Positions 18,301-27,573 of a stretch of 47,070 nucleotides of DNA are shown here, in pieces (within the stretch, counting starts at the first letter, position 1; each line of letters starts with the position of its first letter). The stretch is from Scatosoma sp045656625 (GTDB lineage: Bacteria > Bacillota > Clostridia > Christensenellales > Borkfalkiaceae). Both the position numbers and the translations under genes were made by a program. Under the pieces are notes generated by a model. The model was not told the origin of the DNA and did no database searches. It saw only the letters and a program-made list of their open reading frames with translations. The stretch lies in contig JAZORL010000053.1 in NCBI GenBank assembly GCA_045656625.1, forward strand, positions 1 through 47,070, written 5' to 3'.

Positions 18301-18533
18301 TTTCTTGTGATATAGCAAACAATTAAAAACGCCCCGAAATGTTACTTTCGAGACGCAAGGGACAAAAAAGGACGAAAACTTATTGGGAAATTTTGGGAAC
18401 TTTTTAAAGAACTTTGAAAACAGAACGAGGTTATTATCTTTAATTTTTGCTTGTTTTTTAATATTTTTTGGCAAAATCAACCCGTTTTTAACATATCGAC
18501 TATTTTTCAATTTTGTCGAATTTTGTCGCAAGA

Positions 18534-18590
18534 GACTTAAAATCCCTCGGTAGAAATACCGTACCGGTTCAAGTCCGGTCAGCGGCACCA
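18534..18590 (+). pseudogene. 3' half of the split tRNA-Leu; right attachment site (attR)
   Basis: The core GACTTAAAA (18,534-18,542) is followed by TCCCT (18,543-18,547), a variable arm, a T-arm (CCGGTTCAAGTCCGG) and AGCGGCACCA ending at 18,590. No tRNA 5' half precedes it; the upstream DNA is AT-rich island sequence. TCCCT pairs perfectly with AGGGA at 9-13. Joining 1-20 to 18,543-18,590 rebuilds a normal tRNA-Leu(UAA) interior. Confidence 0.8.
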
Positions 18591-18593
18591 CAA

Positions 18594-18624
18594 AAACGCA
18601 TCCTTTTTTTGGGGATGCGTTTTT
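18594..18624 (+). terminator. Terminator downstream of the former tRNA-Leu
   Basis: AAACGCATCC (18,594-18,603) pairs with GGATGCGTTT (18,613-18,622), followed by a T run. It begins four bases after the tRNA CCA end, so it is probably the original tRNA terminator. Confidence 0.75.
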
Positions 18625-18805
18625 GCGTATGCCCTGCCGACTTGAAAATTATTTCAAGTTCGCGCGAGGAGTTCGGCATACGCTGCCCCTTATCTTCTAT
18701 CGTTTTACATCCCGAACGACGACACTACGAAGCGATAGCAAAGTATCAGTAGCTCTTTTGGGTATGTTTTTGCGTATGCCCTGCCGACTTGAAAATTATT
18801 TCAAG
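18620..18805 (+). repeat. Two copies of a 39-bp intergenic repeat
   Basis: A 39-bp sequence, beginning TTTTTGCGTATGCCCTG and ending in the palindrome CTTGAAAATTATTTCAAG, occurs identically at 18,620-18,658 and 18,767-18,805. Around the first copy GCGTATGCC (18,625-18,633) also pairs with GGCATACGC (18,675-18,683), giving a long hairpin. No gene is seen between 18,600 and 18,909. Confidence 0.75.
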
Positions 18806-18854
18806 ATCAGCGTGAAAAACCCATTTTTTCCCTTTTTAATTTCACGTTTTTTTC

Positions 18855-18890
18855 TTGACTTTTTTCTTTTTTAGCGGTAAAATAAACCGC
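18855..18890 (+). promoter_or_regulatory. Promoter of the GNAT gene with an inverted repeat at the -10
   Basis: TTGACT (18,855-18,860), 17-bp spacer, TAAAAT (18,878-18,883). The inverted repeat GCGGT (18,874-18,878) / ACCGC (18,886-18,890) surrounds the -10 box and could be an operator. Confidence 0.55.
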
Positions 18891-18909
18891 GAAGAAAGGA
18901 GTGTATTTT

Positions 18910-19365
18910 ATGCAATTTTTACCCTTCAAAACCGAAGATTACGGTACCATGTACGAGTTCATGCGCCCTTTGTGGTTGGAAACCTATGGAAATATTCTGC
19001 CAAAAGAGCAGATTTTCTTTCTGCTGGATAAGTACTTTTCCAAGGACGGAATCGCCCACTATCGCGCGCTTGGGTATCAGTATCGAAAAATCGACGATTG
19101 CGGAATATGCGTGTTTATGGAAAGGGAAACGGACGTCTATTTGGATAAGCTCTATCTACTCCCCTCGGCTCGAGGCAAAGGTTATCCCCAAAAGGTGTTT
19201 GCCGAGCTGCAAAAAATCGGCAAGCCCATCACCCTCAACGTCAACGAGGCGAACACACGCGCCCTCGCTTGCTATCAAAAGAACGGCTTTGAAATCGTAC
19301 AGCAAGAGCTTATCGATTTGGGCAACGGTATGATCAATCGTGATTTAATTCTACAAAAAAGATAG
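18910..19365 (+). CDS. GNAT-family N-acetyltransferase
   Basis: A 151-aa GNAT acetyltransferase; the family moves an acetyl group from acetyl-CoA to an amine. Motif A is visible as LYLLPSARGKGYPQKVF (Arg/Gly acetyl-CoA loop) and motif B as NTRALACYQKNGFEIVQ. I start at the ATG at 18,910 because AAGGAG lies 8 nt upstream; a GTG three codons earlier overlaps that site. The substrate cannot be told. It stands alone just outside the island. Confidence 0.88.
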   Translation: MQFLPFKTEDYGTMYEFMRPLWLETYGNILPKEQIFFLLDKYFSKDGIAHYRALGYQYRKIDDCGICVFMERETDVYLDKLYLLPSARGKGYPQKVFAELQKIGKPITLNVNEANTRALACYQKNGFEIVQQELIDLGNGMINRDLILQKR

Positions 19366-19654
19366 TCTTTGTTGATTATCTTTTTTTCTTTAAAAAGAAA
19401 AATAAAAAATTTTAATTTTTTTCGTAAAAATGCTTGATTTTGTGGGGGGGACGATACTATAATATTATAAATACTTTTACTTTTTTGCATTAAACTATGT
19501 TTAATGTGTCGAAAAAAGCTTTTTTAAGCAAATAAGCACCCCTCCCCCCGAATAAACGTTTGGAGTGGAGAGGCAGAGTATTTTTTATTTCTTTTTGCAC
19601 AAAACGCTATACGTAACGTTTAGAAAATATCCAAATTCAAGGAGAGAGTGAATT
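19366..19654 (+). promoter_or_regulatory. Promoter and long leader of the peptide/Hint-protein operon
   Basis: TTGATT (19,434-19,439), 18-bp spacer containing a run of seven G, TATAAT (19,458-19,463). About 185 nt of leader follow, with the hairpin CATTAAAC/GTTTAATG and a C-rich stretch (CCCCTCCCCCC) able to pair with GGAGTGGAGAGG. It does not match a riboswitch class I know. Before the promoter there is only an AT-rich tail of the GNAT gene. Confidence 0.5.
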
Positions 19655-19804
19655 ATGGTAGAGAAAAAACAGGACTTGAGCGAAGTACGCTTTGCGTATG
19701 AAGCTCCCATCGTGTCGATCACCGTTTTGCCGAGCGCAGACGTGATTCGCACAAGCGACCAAGATACCGGGAACGAATACGACTCCGGTTGGTTAACCAC
19801 TTAA
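19655..19804 (+). CDS. Small 49-aa peptide gene before the giant surface protein
   Basis: An ORF of 49 codons with a good AAGGAGAG ribosome site about 9 nt upstream. It begins MVEKKQDLSEVRFAYEAP, has a hydrophobic VSITVLPSADVIRTS core, and ends DTGNEYDSGWLTT. It has no signal peptide and no cysteine. Short proteins with a similar 'KPEIEI..F..EDVITTSG' look are common in gut Clostridia but I know of no proven function. The stop codon adjoins the ribosome site of the 1,974-aa gene, so the two are translated from one message. Confidence 0.65.
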   Translation: MVEKKQDLSEVRFAYEAPIVSITVLPSADVIRTSDQDTGNEYDSGWLTT

Positions 19805-19815
19805 AGGAGGTCAAA

Positions 19816-22800
19816 ATGAAAAGATTAACTTTGAAGAAAATGAAAATCTTTTTCACGGCTTGCTTTGCGTTTTTAGCGATTGGCGCTAGCGCGCTTTTGG
19901 CGAGCCCCGCCTCTAAACGCACTGTGGCGGAAGAAGCCTCTGGCAATATTCTTTCCACGGAATTTCGTACGGACGGTGCGTCTGTGCGTGTCTTCAATAA
20001 TCAAAAGAAGACAGACGGCTCGGGTGAAAGAGAGCTTGTAGAAACGAGCAAGAAAGGGATTCGTTTCCACGTTGAAACTGGTGAAGGCTACGTCATTCCC
20101 GAATCGGATAATACGTTGTTGTTAGACGTCACCGCGGATATAAACGAAAAGAATGGCTCGTACAAACTTGCCGACGGCTACAAGACCTACACGCTAATTC
20201 TTCCCACGCGTTTGTTAAACGGCGACCTTACACCTTCTACGGATAAGGTAATGGCGATTGATACGACGGAATATTGGTTTACCGATAGTGAATACAACTG
20301 GGAATCGGTTGCTTACGTTTACAATGTTCCCCAAGAAATGTACACGGACTCTTTTTCCTATCGCGGTATCATTTGTAAAGTAGACGGTGAAACGGAAACG
20401 GTCGTGGCGCAAACGGAAGTTTCGGAAAGATCCCTTGCTTACGTCGCAAAAAGAGCATATAACGACACCATCGACAAAAACTCTAATTATTGGGGCTCGG
20501 AAGATTTAGACGAACAAGCCGCACCGCTTATCAAGGCATTCGTACCTACTTATAATATTGTTTATAAAGATGCAAATAATATAGATCTTGGATCGGAAGA
20601 AGTTCTTTGGGGTGATACGCCTCAAAACGTTCCCGCAAACGATAAAGGCGCTTGGTACGATACGGTTGCAAGCGAAGAATTCGACGTTTCGAAAACCATG
20701 AGCTTCACGGAAAATCGTGAACTCACTTTAGTGACGACGTCTTCAAATGAATTTGTTTTGACAGGCGTTGCAGCACACACGCATACCAATAATTATGACG
20801 GTGTGAAGGTATTTGCAACGTTGCCTGTAAATGATTTCACTGACGGCACAGAGTTTGATATTAAAGCAGTCAAAATTACCCATAGCGGCAACGGCACGTT
20901 CGCAGATCTTGCGGGCGTATGGGCAATGCAAGAAAATGGACAAATGCGCTTATTCTTTGGCTTTAAGGAAGGCACGGATCTTGCAAATGGAGATACTCTT
21001 ACCCTTTCAGCAGATTCCATTTTCTACGCAAAAGGCGTTATGTATAAGCTTTCGGAAGAATACGTTATTGATTGCACCCAAGAAGCTGGAAGCTCTGAAG
21101 TGGATTACGGTATGTTCTTGGGTTATTTGAACAACGCACACGTCAAAGCAATCTACAATGCGGCGGAAGACTCCTCTGGTAAAAATGGGAATCCTGACGA
21201 CTTTACGATTCGTGTAGAATTCTACGACGATATTATGATCACCGATAGCTACACCTTTGTACACGATGACTCCACCGCCCCCGTATATATTCAATGTGGT
21301 GAAGACAAAAACCTTCAACATATTATTACGGGCGGAGAATACTATTGGGTAGAAGACGTCAACCAACTTGACGGCTATACGAAAATCTTGGAATTGATTA
21401 CAACGGATTCGAATGGAACAAATCTCAATACGGCGTACGGCAAACACACCGGCGACGAATTGCACGGTTTGGCTGGTACGAAGCTCGTACAAAACGGCGG
21501 CTATTACATATTCGAAGACGAAATGTACGCACGATTCCTTCCCACTTCCACAAACGCTACGACTGGCGTTGTGGAAGGTATTTGGACGGTAGGTAATGAA
21601 ACAGGTGCTTACGGTTCGGAAGAATTCGCAAAAACGGGTTCTTACGAAGCAGGCGACACGGAAGTTCGTTTCACGACGACAAATCTTTGGTTTGATACGA
21701 ACACAAGCAACGGTGCAGGTACGCTCACCATTGAAAATATGAGCGGTGCGGAAAACGCGATTTATCACACGAGCGTTGACGGCACGGTGACAGCAATAAC
21801 AAAAATTATTTACCACGGTTATAACTCATATCAAATCCTTGGTATTCGCGGAATTCCCACCCCGCAAGCAGGCGACACGATTACCATCGTAGCCGGCACT
21901 CGTCTTTGGTTTAAGCAATCTTACGTCACACTCGGCGATTTGGTCGGCAAAGAGCGCACAAAAGACGTCGTGTTCTGTTATAACGGACAATACTGGTTCT
22001 CTGGCTACGACGCAAGCAATAACGTGACGGTCACGAACGCAGACGTCGGCGGTATTGACACGGACGGCTCTCACGGCGGTGAAATCCGTTTGTGGATGAA
22101 TGGCACCACAGACAAACAAGTATTGAACGCAGAACTCATGGGTTATATGATTATCGACCCTCGCTTCCCTTCCACTTATAACGGTACGCAAATTTCTGGG
22201 ATTAACACCGCTTTCAATTACGGTAGCGCAAACGACATGGTGTCTTTGGTTACAGGCGTTACCACAGCAAAAGAAGGTGATTATTTCTACGTTCCTGCTG
22301 GTTCGGTATGGTGGACGACGTTCTACGGCGGTGAAGACCCTGCAAACCGCGCAGTAATCTTTGCAGAAGACGTAGAAGCTACTTTTGACGGCTCGGCTTG
22401 GGTGAAAGGCAATAAACAAGCAACCTTTGACTACGTAGGCAACAATTTCACGCTTATCGGCATGGAAAAGGGTTATTTATATCAAGGCAAGAGCTACACC
22501 TTCACCGTTACACCGAATAGCGGCTATGTAATTTCCAGCATAACCATTGGCGGCGTAGAACAAGCAATTAACGTGAATGGCGAATACACCTTCACCGCGC
22601 AAGCGGCAAACACGGTTAAAGTTGAAACGGTGGTCGGCTACGAAGTAAGATTTGACGTTGCGGACGGCGCAATTGTTGCAGAAGGCGCTATTATAGACGA
22701 TACGATTAAACCTGTCGCACAAAACGGCTCCTTTACCTTCACGGTAGCAGCAAACGAAGGTTATAAGATTGTAGACGTTATCGGCGCAAAGGATAATGGC

Positions 22801-25740
22801 AACGGTACCTATACGGTATCCCCTACCGCCAACATGACCGTCACGATTACGACGGAAAAACTTTACAAGGTGACCTTTGTCGGCGAAAACGCAACGGCAA
22901 ACGTCATGGGCATCGGCTCGATTACGAACGGAAAATTTGTTTGGGTAGAAAATGGAACGTCTATGGCGTTTACAATCACCCCTGCAAACAACTACACCGT
23001 CGTACGTGTTGCAGGTGCAACCAAAATAGGTACTTCCACGTACGAAGCGACGGTAAACGGCGCTGACTTGACGATAGAAGCAACGGCACTCGCAAACAGC
23101 TCTTTCGTGGATATCACCGAAAGACTTCAAATGGAAGACAGATCAAACTACGGCAATGTACATGAGAACGAAATCTACGTTGCGTTCTTGGATACGGGCA
23201 TTACAAACGGCGAAGGTGATTCTGCAAACAACTGGTTCAACACGACTGTTGTTGGTGCTTGGTACGTAGGAAACAATGACGTTATTACGGCAAACGGCGG
23301 TGTGGATATTATGGAATATATCTACGTCAATGGGACGTCCGCAAGAGCTTGGCTTAACGCGAATAATGGTGGCAAAAACTCGTGTGATTGCTGGCTTTCC
23401 AACCCCGCGGCTTATCCCGTATATGTAGAATCCACCGCAGGTAGCGGTCTTATGATGAAATTGTCGACGGCAGTCTTCAATAGTCAGCCTATTACAATCA
23501 CCGTAAAAGCAGGCTTCTCTATCACAAATAGCTTGGGTGACCTTGTAGTAGTCACGAAAGATGTAAATTTCGTTTATCAAAGCGGAAGTGCAATCACTAA
23601 AAATATCACTTCTTATAACTTCAACGTAGGCTTGAATGATTTTACAGGCGCAACGGTGACAGCAAACGGCAACAACGTTTCTAACGGCGCAAGCCTTGCC
23701 GAAGGTACGATAATCACGATCGCTCCCGAAGAAAGCCACAACATTACGTCTGTTAAGGTAAACGGCGTGGAATTGTCGGCAAACAACGACGGCACTTACA
23801 CCTATACGTTGCTTGTAAATTCTGAAATCTCTATCACTACTGCGATTAAGACGTATACGATAACTTGGAGTAATCCTACGGGCGCAACGATTACTGTCAA
23901 CGGCAATAATACGGGCAGCATTATTGTTGAGCACGGCACGAAGGTTTCCGTGACGGTAGGTGCAAACGAAGGCTACACCGTAACGGACGTATTTGCATAC
24001 GGCTCCTCTATTACCGCGGCAAGCAACACCTTTACCGCAACGGGCGACACAACGATTACGTTAACCGTTAAGAAACTGCATAAAGTTTCTTGGACGAATC
24101 CTACGGGCGCAACGATTACCGTGACAGCAAGCGGATCAAGCAGTACGAGTGGCTCGGTTACGGTTGCGGAAGGCACGAGCATTTCCGTAGTGATTACGCC
24201 GAGCACGGGTTATCGTTTGGATACTGTTTCGGGTATCGGAAATGTAAGCGTTGATAAAACGCATGCAACAGCCAACACGTTTACTTACACGGTAAATGCG
24301 GCAACGACGATTTCCGCAACGACCGTGAAGATGTACAAGGTGAGTTATTCTGGTACCAACGCAACGATTAGTGTAACGGCAAACGGCGCTAACGTTTCCA
24401 ACAACTCCTACGTTGACGAAAACACAACGATTTCCGTAAGCACGGCTCCGAGCACGGGCTATCACGTGACGGATGTCTTGGCAAACGGTAATTCAATCGG
24501 CACGACGAGTGGTACGTACAAGGTAATAAGTGCAACGACGATTTCGAATGCCGCTGATTTGAATGAGTATACCGTATCTGCATCGACCGATGGTTATACG
24601 ACAATTACGAGTAGCACAAGCGTCAAAGTAAAGCACGGTAACGCGGCAACGTTTACCCTTTCTATCCCCGACGGTGCAACCGTTAAATGTGATAACGCAA
24701 ATGTAAGCATTTCTGGCAATACGGCAACGTTAAACAACGTAACAGGCAACACAACCATTTCGTTTACGACTTGGTATACCATAACATTAAGCAATACCAA
24801 TAACGCCAAAGTAAGCAACTTGTCTAATGGTATGGAAGTTCAAGCAGGTGTATCTTATGAATTTACAGTTGCTAGTGTTACAGCTACTCTTGTTCAGCAA
24901 ACTGGCTGTGATGTTAATAGTGTAGTACTTACAGGCGGTACATTCAATGATGGTAGTACAACAAAGAATGGTGCAGGTACATATACTGCAAGCTTTACTA
25001 GTAAACCGACGGTTACAATAAACGCAACAGCAACGAAATACGATAGCTGTCTTGTAGAAGGTACGCTTATTACCCTTGCAAACGGATCCCAAAAAGCTAT
25101 TGAGAATTTGACTTATGAAGATGAATTACTTGTATTCAATCACTTAACAGGAAAGATTGAAGCTGGGCAAATTTCGTTTATCGATCACGCCGACCAAGAA
25201 TCTTCGCTGTACAAGATAGTTAATCTTCAATTCTCTGATGGAAGCAAATTAAGAATTGTATCCGAACACGGCTTATTTGATTTAACGGAAAATAAATATG
25301 TTTATATCTCCATGGATAATATGCTTAACTATATCGGTCACACCTTCTATGCAACCTCGTACAATGGAGTTGAATTTGTTCAATATGAAGTAGTTTTAAC
25401 AAATGCCTATATTACAGAAGAAATTGTCAAAATTTACTCCCCTGTAACTGTACCGCATACGAACTGCTTCGCGGAAAGCTTATTAACCGTTACACCTATG
25501 CCCAACGGCGTACGTGGTTTTATGAATATTTTTGATTTCGATGATGAATTAAAATATGATGAAACGACCATGAAGCTTGACATCGAAACGTACGGTTTGT
25601 ATACTTATGAAGATTTCGCAGAATATTTGACTCTTGAAGAATTTGAAAATTCTATGCTGAAGTACCTGAAAGTATCAGTCGGTAAAGGTTACTTAACTTA
25701 TGAAGATATTGTGTCTTGTATCTTCGCAGAGTTTGAATAA
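19816..25740 (+). CDS. Giant secreted protein with InlB-like repeats and a C-terminal Hint domain
   Basis: 1,974 aa from the ATG at 19,816 (AAGGAGG 5 nt upstream). Residues 1-30 are a signal peptide (basic KRLTLKKMK, hydrophobic core, ASALLASPAS). Residues ~45-220 form a GASVR...KGIRFHVETG domain seen in other clostridial surface proteins. The centre is Thr/Asn/Gly-rich beta repeats; at least six InlB-like units (GYxVTDV..., TGATITVNG..., EGTxIxV) lie between ~900 and 1,690. A Hint (hedgehog/intein) domain spans ~1,745-1,885: it starts CLVEGTLITLANGSQKAIENL-like with Cys1745 and ends VPHTNCFAE (His1881, Asn1883, Cys1884). About 90 residues follow. No sortase motif or membrane anchor is seen. 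It may be autoprocessed and function in adhesion; both are inferred. Confidence 0.85.
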   Translation: MKRLTLKKMKIFFTACFAFLAIGASALLASPASKRTVAEEASGNILSTEFRTDGASVRVFNNQKKTDGSGERELVETSKKGIRFHVETGEGYVIPESDNTLLLDVTADINEKNGSYKLADGYKTYTLILPTRLLNGDLTPSTDKVMAIDTTEYWFTDSEYNWESVAYVYNVPQEMYTDSFSYRGIICKVDGETETVVAQTEVSERSLAYVAKRAYNDTIDKNSNYWGSEDLDEQAAPLIKAFVPTYNIVYKDANNIDLGSEEVLWGDTPQNVPANDKGAWYDTVASEEFDVSKTMSFTENRELTLVTTSSNEFVLTGVAAHTHTNNYDGVKVFATLPVNDFTDGTEFDIKAVKITHSGNGTFADLAGVWAMQENGQMRLFFGFKEGTDLANGDTLTLSADSIFYAKGVMYKLSEEYVIDCTQEAGSSEVDYGMFLGYLNNAHVKAIYNAAEDSSGKNGNPDDFTIRVEFYDDIMITDSYTFVHDDSTAPVYIQCGEDKNLQHIITGGEYYWVEDVNQLDGYTKILELITTDSNGTNLNTAYGKHTGDELHGLAGTKLVQNGGYYIFEDEMYARFLPTSTNATTGVVEGIWTVGNETGAYGSEEFAKTGSYEAGDTEVRFTTTNLWFDTNTSNGAGTLTIENMSGAENAIYHTSVDGTVTAITKIIYHGYNSYQILGIRGIPTPQAGDTITIVAGTRLWFKQSYVTLGDLVGKERTKDVVFCYNGQYWFSGYDASNNVTVTNADVGGIDTDGSHGGEIRLWMNGTTDKQVLNAELMGYMIIDPRFPSTYNGTQISGINTAFNYGSANDMVSLVTGVTTAKEGDYFYVPAGSVWWTTFYGGEDPANRAVIFAEDVEATFDGSAWVKGNKQATFDYVGNNFTLIGMEKGYLYQGKSYTFTVTPNSGYVISSITIGGVEQAINVNGEYTFTAQAANTVKVETVVGYEVRFDVADGAIVAEGAIIDDTIKPVAQNGSFTFTVAANEGYKIVDVIGAKDNGNGTYTVSPTANMTVTITTEKLYKVTFVGENATANVMGIGSITNGKFVWVENGTSMAFTITPANNYTVVRVAGATKIGTSTYEATVNGADLTIEATALANSSFVDITERLQMEDRSNYGNVHENEIYVAFLDTGITNGEGDSANNWFNTTVVGAWYVGNNDVITANGGVDIMEYIYVNGTSARAWLNANNGGKNSCDCWLSNPAAYPVYVESTAGSGLMMKLSTAVFNSQPITITVKAGFSITNSLGDLVVVTKDVNFVYQSGSAITKNITSYNFNVGLNDFTGATVTANGNNVSNGASLAEGTIITIAPEESHNITSVKVNGVELSANNDGTYTYTLLVNSEISITTAIKTYTITWSNPTGATITVNGNNTGSIIVEHGTKVSVTVGANEGYTVTDVFAYGSSITAASNTFTATGDTTITLTVKKLHKVSWTNPTGATITVTASGSSSTSGSVTVAEGTSISVVITPSTGYRLDTVSGIGNVSVDKTHATANTFTYTVNAATTISATTVKMYKVSYSGTNATISVTANGANVSNNSYVDENTTISVSTAPSTGYHVTDVLANGNSIGTTSGTYKVISATTISNAADLNEYTVSASTDGYTTITSSTSVKVKHGNAATFTLSIPDGATVKCDNANVSISGNTATLNNVTGNTTISFTTWYTITLSNTNNAKVSNLSNGMEVQAGVSYEFTVASVTATLVQQTGCDVNSVVLTGGTFNDGSTTKNGAGTYTASFTSKPTVTINATATKYDSCLVEGTLITLANGSQKAIENLTYEDELLVFNHLTGKIEAGQISFIDHADQESSLYKIVNLQFSDGSKLRIVSEHGLFDLTENKYVYISMDNMLNYIGHTFYATSYNGVEFVQYEVVLTNAYITEEIVKIYSPVTVPHTNCFAESLLTVTPMPNGVRGFMNIFDFDDELKYDETTMKLDIETYGLYTYEDFAEYLTLEEFENSMLKYLKVSVGKGYLTYEDIVSCIFAEFE

Positions 25741-25770
25741 TGAATTTTCATTATTCTAACCAAAACTACA

Positions 25771-25807
25771 ACCGCACGCGGATTTCTCCGCGAGCGGTTA
25801 TTCTTTT
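25771..25807 (+). terminator. Terminator of the giant-protein operon
   Basis: ACCGCACGCGG pairs with CCGCGAGCGGT across ATTTCT, followed by TTATTCTTTTATT. Confidence 0.8.
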
Positions 25808-25900
25808 ATTCCATTCTTATACGCGCATAATGCGTACACGTGCGTAAAACGCCGATTTTTGCACCATTTTATATCTTTGCGAGTTCTTCATCAATCCATC

Positions 25901-25930
25901 AAAAAAAGCCCGTAAAAACGGGCTTTTTTG
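25901..25930. terminator. Bidirectional terminator
   Basis: AAAAAAAGCCCGT / ACGGGCTTTTTT hairpin with A and T runs on both sides. It ends the YugP-type gene on the minus strand and can catch read-through from the plus strand. Confidence 0.85.
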
Positions 25931-25947
25931 CGTATTTTTAATCTTCC

Positions 25948-26682
25948 TTAATCGTCCCGACGTCTGCCGCCAAACATAATGAACACCCACAGCGCAAAAC
26001 GCAAGAAATAAATAAGCGATGTCAAGAGCGACGCCACGTAGGTGTTTGCCGCCGCGTCCAGCATTTTGTCCGCATACGGCAGTTCTTCCTTCGTCAGCAC
26101 CCCTTCCGCCACAAGCATTTGTTTTGCTCGTCTGCTTGCGTTAAATTCCACAGGCAAGGTGACAAGCGCAAAAATGGTCGAAAGTCCGTAAAGGGCGACC
26201 CCACCAAGCGCTAAATACCAACCCATATCCGAGTTTTGCGTGGACACTACGGCAAAATCCAAAATCAAACCGATTAAAACAAGCGGCATCGCAAGCATCG
26301 TGCCAATATTCGTGATCGGCACAAGCACTTGGCGCAGTTTGTAAAGGGGGTACCCCTTTTTCTTTTGCATTACGTGTCCTATTTCGTGCGCCGCTACGGC
26401 TACCGCCGCAATCGAGTCCGAGCCGAACGTGCTATCCGAAAGGTTTACGACCTTTTTCGTCGGATGATAGTGATCGGAAAGGTGTCCGCGCACCTTGTTC
26501 ACCGAAATATCGTGTACGCCGTTGGAGCGGAGCAGTCGTCTTGCCGTATCGTAGCCTGTCATGCGCGACTGCGTAGGCATATTTCCATACTTATTAAACG
26601 CACGATGTACCTTCATGCTTGCGCTTGTACCAATCGCCGCGCAAAGCAACATCACGCCAATACTGATGATATAATAATACAT
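25948..26682 (-). CDS. Membrane zinc metallopeptidase, YugP family
   Basis: A 244-aa integral membrane protein of the YugP zinc-peptidase family. The zinc site AAHEIGHVMQ (His99, Glu100, His103) is intact. Hydrophobic segments lie at about 3-22, 120-147, 155-180 and 218-238. An LPVEFNASRRAKQML segment after the third supplies the conserved glutamate seen in this family. Its substrate is unknown. It stands alone on the minus strand between its terminator and the rsmI gene. Confidence 0.9.
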   Translation of the reverse strand: MYYYIISIGVMLLCAAIGTSASMKVHRAFNKYGNMPTQSRMTGYDTARRLLRSNGVHDISVNKVRGHLSDHYHPTKKVVNLSDSTFGSDSIAAVAVAAHEIGHVMQKKKGYPLYKLRQVLVPITNIGTMLAMPLVLIGLILDFAVVSTQNSDMGWYLALGGVALYGLSTIFALVTLPVEFNASRRAKQMLVAEGVLTKEELPYADKMLDAAANTYVASLLTSLIYFLRFALWVFIMFGGRRRDD

Positions 26683-26755
26683 AATTTCTCCTTATAACAC
26701 ACTATTCTCTACTATCATATTGTGCTATTATCTATACTTATACCCGTTTTTGCGG

Positions 26756-27559
26756 TTATAAATCAATCGCAAACGGATAAAGCTCCGATTTTGTCACACC
26801 ACGATCCTTCGCCGCACGCTTCAAGGCTTCCTTTTTATCCAACCCTGCCGCCATGTAGTGTTTGATATGCTCGACTTCCGAAAGGGCATTCAAGGGGCTT
26901 TCCCCTTCCTTTGCTCCCTCGACTACGAGTACGTACTCCCCTCGTTTTTCCCCTTTAAGTCCGTCTTTGAGTGTGAAATTCACCGCTTCCTCGTGGAGCT
27001 TGGTAATTTCGCGTACCGCACAGGCGTTGCGATCGCCAAACACCTCATACATCGCCTTGATATCCTTATCCACGTCCTGCGGCGCACAGTGGAAGGCAAG
27101 AGTTAAATCGCTGTCTTTATATTTTTCCAATAGCGACTTTTTCTCGCTATTTTTATCGGGCAAAAAGCCGATGAACGCGAACCTGCCTGCCGGTAATGCC
27201 GACAAAACGAGCGCCGCAACGAATGCGCAAGCACCGGGGATTAGGGTGTACGGCTCACCGTTATCACGCAAGGTTTTGCATACAATATTTCCAGGATCGG
27301 ATACCACGGGCGTACCTGCATCGGACACCACGACAACCTTTTCGCCACGCCTACTCGCCGCCAAAATTTTCTCCGCCGCTTCCGTTTCGTTAAATTTATG
27401 GCACGCATACAAGGGTTTTTTGATTTCGTACGCATTCAAAAGCTTGATGGTATGCCGAGTATCCTCGCAAAAAATCACGTCCGCATCCTTCAAAGTTTCC
27501 AAGGCACGGAGTGTGATATCCTTCAAATTCCCTATCGGTGTCGCTACAAAACTAACCAT
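26756..27559 (-). CDS. rsmI: 16S rRNA (cytidine-1402 2'-O)-methyltransferase RsmI
   Basis: A 267-aa SAM-dependent tetrapyrrole-methylase-fold enzyme that methylates the ribose of C1402 in 16S rRNA. The opening FVATPIGNLKDITLRALETL is the family signature, followed by CEDTRHTIKLL, the SAM-binding VVVVSDAGTPVVSDPG and IPGACAFVAAL. A C-terminal helix-turn-helix-like segment, KKEALKRAAKDRGVTKSELY, is also typical. It starts 14 nt after the trmN-like gene ends, so the two form an operon, a common pairing in Bacillota. Confidence 0.95.
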   Translation of the reverse strand: MVSFVATPIGNLKDITLRALETLKDADVIFCEDTRHTIKLLNAYEIKKPLYACHKFNETEAAEKILAASRRGEKVVVVSDAGTPVVSDPGNIVCKTLRDNGEPYTLIPGACAFVAALVLSALPAGRFAFIGFLPDKNSEKKSLLEKYKDSDLTLAFHCAPQDVDKDIKAMYEVFGDRNACAVREITKLHEEAVNFTLKDGLKGEKRGEYVLVVEGAKEGESPLNALSEVEHIKHYMAAGLDKKEALKRAAKDRGVTKSELYPFAIDL

Positions 27560-27573
27560 ATTTTCTTTCCTTT

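Noticed and set aside
18286..18591. 101-aa minus-strand ORF beginning MVPLTGLEPV
   Set aside because: This is the well-known false ORF read antisense through a tRNA-Leu 3' half; the rest is AT-rich non-coding island end.
21007..23934. Four long minus-strand ORFs (about 197-269 aa) under the giant protein
   Set aside because: They are antisense shadows of a low-complexity Thr/Asn/Gly-rich gene with biased codons; no ribosome sites and no recognisable domains.
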